In this document: piece by piece, positions 7,665 through 15,453 of the stretch
Numbering within the stretch: the first letter of the stretch is position 1
How the letters are laid out: each line of letters begins with the position of its first letter
Origin: an uncultured Eubacteriaceae bacterium
Lineage (GTDB): Bacteria; Bacillota; Clostridia; Lachnospirales; Lachnospiraceae
Length of the DNA stretch: 24,729 nt
Reading direction: 5' to 3'
Assembly (NCBI GenBank): GCA_945938055.1
Contig: CAMEUH010000010.1
Span: 1-24,729 of the forward strand
Position numbers and translations under genes: made by a program
Notes under the pieces: model-generated
Told to the model about the DNA's origin: nothing
Databases searched by the model: none
The model's input: only the letters and a program-made list of their open reading frames with translations

Positions 7665-8588
7665 ATGAAAGAGATACTGGATGTAATCATTATTGGAGCG
7701 GGACCGGCAGGATTATCAGCGGCAGTTTATGCGGCAAGAGGTGGCTTGGATTTTGTTGTTTTGGAGCAGACATATGCAAGCGGCGGACAAGTATTAAACA
7801 CTTCGGAAGTAGATAATTATCTGGGTTTTCATAATATGAATGGATTTGAATTGGGAATGAAGTTTCATGAGCATGCGCAGGCACTGGGATGTCCCTTTGA
7901 AAACAAAAAAGTCATTTTATTAAAGGATATGGGAGACTTCAAGGAAGCAGAATGTGAGGATGGAAGTGTGTATAAAGCACGCAATGTCATTCTGGCAATG
8001 GGGGCGTCACCGGTCAGATTGAATGTAGAGGGAGAAGAAGCATTCCGCGGAAAGGGAGTTTCCTATTGTGCAACCTGTGACGGCAACTTTTTTCGCCAAA
8101 AGACAGTAGCAGTCGTAGGCGGAGGCGATACAGCTTTGGAAGATGCAATTTATCTTTCGCGAATTTGTCAGAAGGTTTATGTGATTCATCGCAGGGATGC
8201 CTTTCGTGGAGCGAAAAGTCTGGAGGACAAGCTGTTTTCATGCGAGAATATTGAAGTAATCTGGGACTCGGTGGTAGAAGAAATTCACGGAGAAAATACC
8301 GTGGAAGGGATTACGGTCCGGAATGTAAAAATGGACATGGCAGGGGAACTGAAGGTTGACGGAGTATTTGTGGCAATTGGAACAAAACCATTGACAGAGC
8401 TTGTGAAGAATCTTGTGGAAATGGATGAATATGGTTATATTATTGCAGGCGAAAATTGTATGACAAATGTTTCGGGAATTTTTGCAGCAGGTGATATCCG
8501 TAAAAAGGAATTTCGACAAATTATTACAGCGGCAGCAGATGGCGCGAATGCTATTAATTCCCTTATTTCGAGTGAAAACGACAAGTAA
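7665..8588 (+). CDS. trxB: Thioredoxin reductase
   Basis: This flavoprotein passes electrons from NADPH to thioredoxin. The FAD motif GAGPAGLSAAVYAARGG is at the N-terminus and the redox pair is Cys135-Ala-Thr-Cys138 in SYCATCDGNFF. The NADPH fold GGGDTALEDA and the HRRDAFRGAK motif, typical of NADPH users, follow, and GIFAAGDIRKKEFRQIITAAADGA closes the FAD domain. The ATG at 7665 is preferred over the ATG at 7647 because GGAGGG lies 5 nt before it and the protein then starts MKEILDVIIIGAG. The 307 residues are a normal length. No trxA lies next to it. A perfect TTCGACAAA (8512-8520) occurs inside its 3' end. Confidence 0.93.
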   Translation: MKEILDVIIIGAGPAGLSAAVYAARGGLDFVVLEQTYASGGQVLNTSEVDNYLGFHNMNGFELGMKFHEHAQALGCPFENKKVILLKDMGDFKEAECEDGSVYKARNVILAMGASPVRLNVEGEEAFRGKGVSYCATCDGNFFRQKTVAVVGGGDTALEDAIYLSRICQKVYVIHRRDAFRGAKSLEDKLFSCENIEVIWDSVVEEIHGENTVEGITVRNVKMDMAGELKVDGVFVAIGTKPLTELVKNLVEMDEYGYIIAGENCMTNVSGIFAAGDIRKKEFRQIITAAADGANAINSLISSENDK

Positions 8589-8661
8589 GAACAAGAAATA
8601 TTAAAAAAGTTGTGAAAATAGTTATTGACAACAAGAAAAATTGTGTATTTTAGACAAAAAA

Positions 8662-8883
8662 TGTCGAATGAATGTTTTGGCACTATTTTTTTATGCATGT
8701 TTTGAATTAAATACATAAGAAGTTATCCACATAAATACACCCGGTTTTTTCGATAAAATCGACTTATACACTAAGTTATCCACATTATCCACATTTTTGG
8801 GGAATGAATATGGGGATGCATAAGATTCATAATGTGGAATATATGTTTTGTGAAAAACATAAAAAATACTTTTTTTCGACAAA
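8662..8883. promoter_or_regulatory. Spo0A-box-like sites in the trxB-hpf gap
   Basis: The known Spo0A (0A) box is TGTCGAA, or TTCGACA in reverse, often as TTTGTCGAA. A 7/7 match lies at 8662-8668 on the plus strand and a 9/9 match (TTCGACAAA) at 8875-8883 in the opposite sense. Between them TCGAT-AAA-ATCGA (8750-8762) is an inverted repeat with one-mismatch half-boxes. These flank the DnaA boxes. The motif is short and the region AT-rich, so only binding data would settle function. Confidence 0.45.
8723..8793 (+). promoter_or_regulatory. Cluster of three perfect DnaA boxes
   Basis: TTATCCACA, the canonical DnaA box, occurs three times in the same orientation at 8723-8731, 8776-8784 and 8785-8793. 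The last two are directly adjacent, and the first is 53 bp (about five helical turns) upstream of the second. TTATACACT (8764-8772) is a one-mismatch fourth copy of TTATNCACA. The surrounding 481-bp gap (8589-9069) has no gene and is strongly AT-rich. Genes on both sides run in the same direction, which argues for a DnaA-controlled or DnaA-titrating locus rather than the chromosome origin. Confidence 0.7.
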
Positions 8884-8955
8884 ATCTATTGACATTTTCT
8901 TGTGAAAAATAACCGAAAAGAAAGAGAATTTTTGTTAGGTTTAGTGCAAAAATAC

Positions 8956-8983
8956 TTGAAATTAATTAAAGTTGTGGTATAAT
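8956..8983 (+). promoter_or_regulatory. Sigma-A promoter of hpf
   Basis: TTGAAA (8956-8961), 16 bp, then TATAAT (8978-8983) with an extended -10 TGG just before it. A second TATAAT follows at 8989-8994. The leader would be about 80 nt. TTGACA at 8625 and 8889 in the same gap have no good -10 at the right distance. Confidence 0.7.
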
Positions 8984-9069
8984 ATCCCTATAATACAAGC
9001 AAATTGAATGACAATTTCTTGGATCAATGGCTATTGTATTATATAACAACAGTAAAGGAGTTGGGCATC

Positions 9070-9597
9070 ATGCGTTTTGTTATTACTGGAAGAAATATTG
9101 AGGTTACAGATGGATTACGGTCAGCAGTTGAAGAAAAGTTAGGTAAGCTGGACAGGTTTTTTTCACCTGATACGGAAGTGATTGTTACATTAAGTGTGGA
9201 AAAGGAGAGACAGAAAATAGAGGTAACGATACCTGTGAAGGGCAACATTATTCGTTCCGAGCAGGTAAGCAATGATATGTATGTATCCATTGATCTTGTG
9301 GAAGAAGTGATTGAGCGTCAGCTTAAGAAGTATAAAAACAAGATTATAGACCAGAAGCAGAATCAGGCAGCTTTTGCCAAGGAATTTATCGAGAAGGATT
9401 TTGATGATGAGGCAGAGGTAAAGATTATCCGTACCAAAAAATTTGGCGTAAAGCCAATGGACCCAGAAGAGGCATGTGTACAGATGGAGCTTCTTGGACA
9501 TAATTTCTTCGTATTCTTTAACTCAGAGACGGAAGAGATTAATGTGGTATACAAGAGAAAAGGCAATACATATGGATTGATTGAGCCGGAATTCTAA
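9070..9597 (+). CDS. hpf: Ribosome hibernation promoting factor, long form
   Basis: HPF binds the 30S decoding centre in slow-growing cells and, in its long form, dimerises 70S ribosomes into inactive 100S particles. The 175 residues show both parts: the N-terminal S30AE domain (MRFVITGRNIEVTDGLRSAV, LDRFFSPDTEV, and the basic stretch ERQLKKYKNKI), a linker, and the C-terminal dimerisation domain from about residue 118 with EEACVQMELLGHNFFVFFNS and VVYKRKGNTYGLIEP. The ATG at 9070 is preferred over 9004 because AAAGGAG precedes it by about 9 nt and the usual N-terminus then results. Upstream DnaA-box and Spo0A-box-like sites suggest tuning by growth phase, but this is inference. Confidence 0.93.
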   Translation: MRFVITGRNIEVTDGLRSAVEEKLGKLDRFFSPDTEVIVTLSVEKERQKIEVTIPVKGNIIRSEQVSNDMYVSIDLVEEVIERQLKKYKNKIIDQKQNQAAFAKEFIEKDFDDEAEVKIIRTKKFGVKPMDPEEACVQMELLGHNFFVFFNSETEEINVVYKRKGNTYGLIEPEF

Positions 9598-9614
9598 TTT
9601 TCGTTGGATGTTAC

Positions 9615-9661
9615 AGGCAGACAGCACATGCATGCGTTCTTGCAGTGTGGTCTGCCTTTTT
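9615..9661 (+). terminator. Intrinsic terminator after hpf
   Basis: AGGCAGAC (9615-9622) pairs with GTCTGCCT (9650-9657), extended inwards by GCAC/GTGT with one wobble pair, and followed by TTTTT. It ends hpf transcription 18 bp after the stop. Only 29 bp remain before the next start codon, including the palindrome TTCTTAAGAA (9672-9681), and no standard promoter is seen there. Confidence 0.88.
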
Positions 9662-9690
9662 GTTTAAAAGGTTCTTAAGAAGAAAGGGGT

Positions 9691-10971
9691 ATGGATTTGA
9701 AGGTAAAAAGACAAGTTGCAATGATTTTATCAGGAATATTGCTTATGTTATCGGTATGTGGATGCAGTGATGGACGCGGGCAGCAGGAGATTGGAGAAAA
9801 CAGCCCGGAAATGGCAACGGAGACGGAAAGTGGAGTCGTAGAGCTGACGGTCTGGTCGGAATCGGATAATTTTGAGATGATGGAGCAGATGATAGAGGCA
9901 TTTAAGGAAAAATATGCAGCTGAGGCCCAGTTTGAAATAGAACTTGTGCACCAGCCGGATGCATCTACCAAAGATACCTTACTTGCAGATGTACATAATG
10001 GTGCGGATGTATTTTCTATGCCGGATGACCAGTTGCTGGGAATGATTGCAGCCGGAGCGCTGTCACCGGTTCAGAATCCGGATGAAATTCAGAATGCGAA
10101 TCTTCCGGAAGCGGTAGCGGCTGCTACACATGATGATATTTTGTATGCATATCCGTATACGGCAGATAATGGTTTCTTCTTATATTATGACAAGAATTAT
10201 TTTACGGAGGAAGATGTTAAGACACTGGACGGTATTTTGGCTGTTGCTGAACAGGAAGGAAAGAAATTTGCAATGGAGTTTAATTCCGGCTGGTACATGT
10301 ATGCGTTTTTTGGCTGTACGGGAATGGAATTTGGCATTAATGAAGATGGTGTGACAAACTATTGTAACTGGAATACCACGGAAGGCGAAATCAAGGGAAC
10401 TGATGTTGTAGAAGCAATGCTTTCCTATGCGGCAAGTGAAGCATTCTTATCCCAGGGAGATGCAGAATTTGTGGATAGTATCAAGTCGGGAGAGGTAATT
10501 GCAGGAATCAGCGGTGTATGGAACGCGGTTGGTGTGCGTGAAGCATGGGGAAATGATTATGGCGCATGTAAGCTTCCAACATATACCTGTGCAGGAAAAC
10601 AGGTTCAGATGTCTTCTTTTACAGGATACAAGATGATGGGAGTTAATGCGTATTCTGACAATGTGGAATGGGCGCATAAGCTGGCGGACTGGCTGACCAA
10701 TGAAGAGAATCAGACACTTCGTTTTGAAATCCGGAATCAGGGACCGTCGAATATTAAGGCAGCGGCATCGGATGCTGTAAATAAAGTGCCGGCAATTCTT
10801 GCAGTAATTGAACAGTCCCAGTATGGCAATTTACAGAGAGTGGGTAATCTTTACTGGGATGCCTGCACGAATTTTGCAAATGAAATTCTGGAAGGTAATC
10901 CGGAAGGCAAGGAATTACAGAAACTTGTGGATACACTTGTTGCCGGTATTACGGCATCAACGGTACAATAG
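9691..10971 (+). CDS. Extracellular solute-binding lipoprotein, family 1 (sugar-binding type)
   Basis: A 426-residue lipoprotein. The N-terminus has basic residues (KVKR), a hydrophobic stretch and a lipobox VCGC with the modified cysteine at Cys25, followed by a Ser/Glu-rich linker. The mature part resembles maltose/sugar-binding proteins: VELTVWSESDNFEMMEQMIEAFKEKY, GADVFSMPDDQLLGMIAAGALSPV, AYPYTADNGFFLYYDKNYF, and a C-terminal helix set with WAHKLADWLTNEENQTLRF. AAAGGGG precedes the ATG. No ABC permease or ATPase gene is adjacent. Instead a chemoreceptor gene starts 11 bp after the stop, so it may present its ligand to that receptor, share a permease encoded elsewhere, or both. The ligand cannot be told from sequence. 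Confidence 0.88.
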   Translation: MDLKVKRQVAMILSGILLMLSVCGCSDGRGQQEIGENSPEMATETESGVVELTVWSESDNFEMMEQMIEAFKEKYAAEAQFEIELVHQPDASTKDTLLADVHNGADVFSMPDDQLLGMIAAGALSPVQNPDEIQNANLPEAVAAATHDDILYAYPYTADNGFFLYYDKNYFTEEDVKTLDGILAVAEQEGKKFAMEFNSGWYMYAFFGCTGMEFGINEDGVTNYCNWNTTEGEIKGTDVVEAMLSYAASEAFLSQGDAEFVDSIKSGEVIAGISGVWNAVGVREAWGNDYGACKLPTYTCAGKQVQMSSFTGYKMMGVNAYSDNVEWAHKLADWLTNEENQTLRFEIRNQGPSNIKAAASDAVNKVPAILAVIEQSQYGNLQRVGNLYWDACTNFANEILEGNPEGKELQKLVDTLVAGITASTVQ

Positions 10972-10982
10972 GAGGAACGGAT

Positions 10983-12719
10983 ATGAAGAAAAAAGGTCGT
11001 ATCAGCATTAAGTCGATTATTTTGATTCCTGTTTTTGTATTGGGAATTGTATCCATTTGGTCAAATATACAGGCAATCGTAAATATTAATAAGGTTAATT
11101 CGAATGCAAGTGTCATTGCGGATGAGTATATGATAAGCATATCAAAGCTTGGTGAAATACAGAATGCAACCCAGGCGATTCACAGAGAGGGCTTGTCTCA
11201 TATTGTGGCAACCAATCTGGATACCATGATTGACATGGTGGATACTATCCGGGCAGAACAGACAATTCTGGAAGGGTATTTAAAGGACTATGAAAAGGAA
11301 TTTCTTCTTGATAAAGATAAGGAAAGTTTCCAGAAAATCGTTGACAATTATGAAGGTATGAAATATGAAATCGCAAACATGATGGCATATAGTGCCAATA
11401 ATAAAAAAGAGGCAGCGTATGAATTGGCAAACGGGGCTATTTCTGATTACAGCATGGCAATACAGAATGAAATACAAAATCTGATTACGGATACGAATGA
11501 AGAAGCTGCATTGGCAAGGGAGAAGCTGACCGGAGTTTATGATAGTGCCAGAATCAGCAATTTCTTTACCATTGCGATTAGTATCATTTCTCTGGCAGTA
11601 TCGCTGGTTTGCGTGTTGTTCCTGCTTATACGTCCGATATCTGATACCAATAAGCAGATCCGTAATATTATTGCGGATATTGACCGTAATGAAGGCGATT
11701 TAAGCAAACGAATCAAGACTGTTTATCTGAAAGAAATTGCTGAGTTGGGAAATGGATTTAATATTTTCATGGACAAACTGCAGAATATTCTCAAGCTGAT
11801 TATTGAAAATACGAATAAAATGGAGACGGTTGTGGAAGCTGTTCAGGAGAGTGTTCATGCATCGAATGACAGTTCTTCCGATTTGTCTGCGCTGACAGAG
11901 GAACTGGCGGCAACCATGCAGGAGGTTGGTAATTCTGCAGGTGTAATTAACCAGAATATTGTTCTGGTACGTGACGATGTTGATTTGATTGCGGATAAGT
12001 CCAATGAGATTAACATTTATTCTAAAAAGATGAAAAATGAAGCCGAGAACATGGAAAGCAATGCAAGAACAAACATGGAAGAAACCGGTGCAAAGGTTCA
12101 GGAAATTCTGGATGTATTAAATAAGGCAATCGAAGACAGTAAGAGTGTGGAGCAGGTTAACGGACTGACCAATGAAATATTAAATATTTCCAGTCAGACG
12201 AATCTTCTTGCATTGAATGCATCCATTGAGGCAGCAAGAGCAGGAGAGGCAGGAAAAGGCTTTGCAGTAGTGGCAGATGAAATTCGTCAGCTTGCAGATT
12301 CAAGCCGCAGTACGGCGAACAGGATTCAGGATATTAATGCGATTGTGACAGAAGCGGTATATAATCTTGCCGGAAATGCTCATAATCTGGTAGAGTACAT
12401 GAATGAGTCCATTCTTCCGGAATTCAGCAAATTTGTTGAGGGTGGTGTGCAGTATCGTGAGAATGCTACCTATATTGAGAATGTCATGAATGAGTTTACC
12501 ATGAAAACAGATGCCTTAAGAAAAGAAATGGATGAAATGACCAATTCCATTGCAACCATTGCAAATGCCATTGACGAAGGCGTAAATGGTGTAAATGGGG
12601 CAGCTGAAAGCACACAGCTTCTGGTATGTGACATGGATAAAATCAGCAGCCGCATGAATGAAAATGAAGAAATTGCAAATATTTTGCAGCAGGGAACATC
12701 AATCTTTACAAAATTTTAA
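10983..12719 (+). CDS. Methyl-accepting chemotaxis protein
   Basis: A 578-residue chemoreceptor. A basic N-terminus and first membrane segment (about residues 8-27) lead into a roughly 165-residue helical extracytoplasmic region, then a second segment (about 194-216), a HAMP linker (IRPISDTNKQIRNIIADID), and a long cytoplasmic coiled coil. The signalling tip is nearly canonical: NISSQTNLLALNASIEAARA from about residue 402, then GKGFAVVADEIRQLA. The coil ends without a CheR-tethering pentapeptide. The extracytoplasmic domain looks like a four-helix bundle rather than a Cache domain, a type that can read ligand-loaded binding proteins. The AGGAGG ribosome site overlaps the stop of the solute-binding lipoprotein, so the two are almost certainly one transcript. 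Confidence 0.93.
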   Translation: MKKKGRISIKSIILIPVFVLGIVSIWSNIQAIVNINKVNSNASVIADEYMISISKLGEIQNATQAIHREGLSHIVATNLDTMIDMVDTIRAEQTILEGYLKDYEKEFLLDKDKESFQKIVDNYEGMKYEIANMMAYSANNKKEAAYELANGAISDYSMAIQNEIQNLITDTNEEAALAREKLTGVYDSARISNFFTIAISIISLAVSLVCVLFLLIRPISDTNKQIRNIIADIDRNEGDLSKRIKTVYLKEIAELGNGFNIFMDKLQNILKLIIENTNKMETVVEAVQESVHASNDSSSDLSALTEELAATMQEVGNSAGVINQNIVLVRDDVDLIADKSNEINIYSKKMKNEAENMESNARTNMEETGAKVQEILDVLNKAIEDSKSVEQVNGLTNEILNISSQTNLLALNASIEAARAGEAGKGFAVVADEIRQLADSSRSTANRIQDINAIVTEAVYNLAGNAHNLVEYMNESILPEFSKFVEGGVQYRENATYIENVMNEFTMKTDALRKEMDEMTNSIATIANAIDEGVNGVNGAAESTQLLVCDMDKISSRMNENEEIANILQQGTSIFTKF

Positions 12720-12736
12720 TATTGGAACCATTTCAT

Positions 12737-12781
12737 AAAAAGGGCAGTTTGTTCGTAAAAGTCGGGCAGTCTGCCTTTTTT
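12737..12781 (+). terminator. Intrinsic terminator after the chemoreceptor gene
   Basis: AAAAAGGGCAG (12737-12747) pairs with CTGCCTTTTT (12771-12780) with one bulged G, ending in TTTTTT. It separates the chemotaxis pair from the secA promoter. Confidence 0.8.
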
Positions 12782-12811
12782 GGAATGTACTCATTTCAGA
12801 AACATGAAGAA

Positions 12812-12840
12812 TTGACCGGATTGCATAAAAGTGATAAAAT
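12812..12840 (+). promoter_or_regulatory. Sigma-A promoter of secA
   Basis: TTGACC (12812-12817), 17 bp, TAAAAT (12835-12840) preceded by an extended -10 TG (12832-12833). The leader to the secA start is about 45 nt. It probably drives secA, prfB, cheW and malQ together, since no terminator is seen among them. Confidence 0.75.
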
Positions 12841-12891
12841 AAAAATAATTGCATGGTAATTTATGCACATTTGTTTTTAAGGAGATTAGGA

Positions 12892-15425
12892 ATGGGCTTT
12901 ATAGAGAAAATTTTTGGAACTCATAGCGAAAGAGAATTAAAGTATATCTATCCGGTTGTAGATAAGATTGAAGCCATGAGGGACGAAATGATGGCTTTGA
13001 CCGATGAGGAATTAAAGGATAAGACAAGACAGTTTAAGGAACGATTATCAAAAGGAGAAACTCTGGATGATCTTCTTCCGGAAGCTTTTGCAGTAGTAAG
13101 GGAAGGCGCCAGACGTGCACTTGGGATGGAACATTACCGGGTACAGTTAATTGGTGGTATCGTGCTTCATCAGGGACGTATCGCAGAGATGAAGACTGGT
13201 GAGGGTAAAACCCTTGTGTCTACTCTTCCGGCTTATCTGAATGCCCTGACAGGAGAAGGCGTTCTGATTGTAACGGTAAATGACTATCTTGCTCACCGTG
13301 ATGCGGAATGGATGGGAAAGGTACATGAGTTTCTTGGGCTTTCGGTAGGTGTCGTGTTAAATTCCAATACACCGGAAGAACGGCAGAAAGCATACCGGTG
13401 TGATATCACTTATGTAACCAATAATGAACTGGGATTTGATTACTTAAGGGACAACATGGCAATATATAAGGAGCAGCTGGTGCTTCGTGATTTGAAATAT
13501 TGTATCATTGATGAAGTAGACTCTGTTTTGATTGATGAGGCAAGAACGCCGCTGATTATTTCCGGTCAGGGTAATAAATCCACAAGACTTTACGAAGCCT
13601 GTGATATTCTTGCAAGGCAACTAAAGAGAGGCAGTGGTGATGGTGAATTATCCAAGATGGATGCCATTATGGGAAATGAAATAGAAGAAGATGGAGATTT
13701 TATTGTTAATGAAAAGGACAAGATTGTCAATCTGACGGCAGAAGGTGTTTCGAAGGTTGAACGGTTCTTTAACATTGAAAACCTTGCAGATCCGGAGAAT
13801 CTTGAAATCCAGCATAATATTATTCTTGCATTAAGAGCACATAACCTGATGTTCCGTGACCAGGATTATGTGGTTAAGGATGACCAGGTACTGATTGTCG
13901 ATGAATTTACGGGACGTATCATGCCGGGAAGAAGATTTTCCGATGGTCTTCATCAGGCAATTGAAGCAAAGGAGCATGTAAAGGTTAAAAGAGAAAGCAA
14001 GACTCTTGCAACCATTACTTTCCAGAATTTCTTTAATAAATTCGAAAAGAAGGCAGGCATGACCGGTACGGCACTCACGGAAGAGAAGGAATTCCGTGAG
14101 ATTTATAACCTGGATGTTATTGAAATTCCGACTAACAAGCCGATTGCCCGTGTGGATTATGATGATGCCGTATATAAGACCAGAAGAGGCAAGCTGAATG
14201 CAGTAGTGAATGAAGTGGTTCGCGCTCATGAAAAAGGTCAGCCGGTTCTGGTTGGTACGATTACCATTGAAGCTTCTGAAGAAGTCAGTGCGTTACTGAA
14301 AAAACGCGGTGTCCCACATAAGGTTTTAAATGCGAAATTCCATGAAATGGAAGCGGAAATTGTTGCAGAAGCAGGTCGTCACGGTGCTGTAACCATTGCA
14401 ACGAACATGGCAGGACGTGGTACCGATATTAAACTGGATGAGGAAGCGATTGCAGCTGGTGGTCTTAAGATTATCGGTACAGAGCGCCATGAATCCAGAC
14501 GTATTGATAATCAGCTGCGTGGACGTGCTGGTCGTCAGGGCGATGTGGGTGAATCCAGATTTTATATTTCTCTGGAAGACGATTTAATGAGACTCTTTGG
14601 TTCTGAACGATTAATTTCCATGTTCCAGGCACTTGGTGTGTCTGAGGACGAGCAGATTGAGCATAAAATGTTATCATCTGCCATTGAGAAGGCACAAAAG
14701 AAGATTGAAACCAATCATTATGGAATTCGTAAGAACCTGTTAGAATATGACCAGGTTATGAACGAGCAGCGTGAAATTATTTATGCTGAACGCCGTAAGG
14801 TATTAAATGGCGATAACATGAGAAATTCCATTTACAAGATGCTGACAGATTTCGTGGATAACTCCGTGGATTCCTGTATTAGTGATGAAGTTCCTGCAGC
14901 AGAATGGGATTATGAAGCATTAAATGAACTGATTATCCCGGTAATTCCGCTTGGAAGTTATATCAAGCCATCGAATGACATTAAGAAGAAGGATCAGTTA
15001 AAGCAGGTAATTAAGGAAAAAGCCGTGAAGCTTTATGAAGATAAAGAAGCAGAATTTCTTGAGCCGGAGCATATTCGTGAACTGGAGCGAATCATTCTTT
15101 TGAAGGTGATTGACCGGAAGTGGATGGTATCGGTCTTCAGGCTTATGGACAGAGAGATCCGGTTGTGGAATATAAGATGAGCGGATTTGACATGTTTGAG
15201 GCAATGACGGCAAATATCCAGGAAGAAACCGTGAAGACACTGTTACATGTAAGAGTGGAACAGAAAGTAGAAAGAGAACAGGTTGCTAAGGTGACCGGAA
15301 CGAATAAGGATGATTCGTCGGTAAAGGCTCCGGTAAAACGTGTGGAGAAGAAGGTTTATCCAAACGATCCGTGTCCATGCGGAAGTGGTAAGAAATATAA
15401 GCAGTGTTGTGGCAGAAATGCATAA
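12892..15425 (+). pseudogene. secA: SecA preprotein translocase ATPase, frameshifted near the 3' end
   Basis: SecA drives export through SecYEG. The first frame (12892 to the stop at 15180) gives motor and preprotein-binding domains: Walker A GEGKTLVSTL with Lys106, DEVD at 207-210, MTGTALTEEKEF, NMAGRGTDI and RGRAGRQGD. At about residue 744 (IDRKWM) the frame fails. The normal sequence resumes in another frame with DGIGLQAYGQRDPVVEYKM and continues to the C-terminal zinc motif C-x-C-x8-C-C (PCPCGSGKKYKQCCGR) and a stop at 15425. About 11 residues of the helical scaffold between KW and DGIGL (MDHID-x-M-x-QLR in relatives) are missing, so the lesion is a small deletion. The ATG at 12892 has AAGGAG 7 nt upstream. 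SecA is essential, so either this is a sequence or assembly error, or the cell has another secA. Confidence 0.9.
15120..15425 (+). CDS. SecA C-terminal fragment in the shifted frame
   Basis: This 101-codon open frame, formally openable at a GTG, holds the end of the helical scaffold (AYGQRDPVVEYKMSGFDMFEAMTANIQEETV), a Lys-rich linker and the SEC-C zinc-binding tail with its four cysteines. It has no ribosome-binding site of its own and is a remnant of secA, not a separate gene. Confidence 0.85.
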   Translation: MDGIGLQAYGQRDPVVEYKMSGFDMFEAMTANIQEETVKTLLHVRVEQKVEREQVAKVTGTNKDDSSVKAPVKRVEKKVYPNDPCPCGSGKKYKQCCGRNA

Positions 15426-15453
15426 GAGATAAAAAAAGAGATGGGGTGATTTA

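Noticed and set aside
8589..9069. The DnaA-box cluster as the chromosomal replication origin
   Set aside because: Genes on both sides run in the same direction and neither dnaA nor dnaN is nearby; no gene-orientation switch is seen.
9004..9069. N-terminal extension of HPF from the upstream in-frame ATG
   Set aside because: No ribosome site precedes 9004, it lies in the expected leader, and the family N-terminus begins at 9070 behind AAAGGAG.
15090..15180. Programmed frameshifting in secA
   Set aside because: No slippery run or stop-codon signal is present, and about 11 conserved residues are missing, which frameshifting cannot restore.
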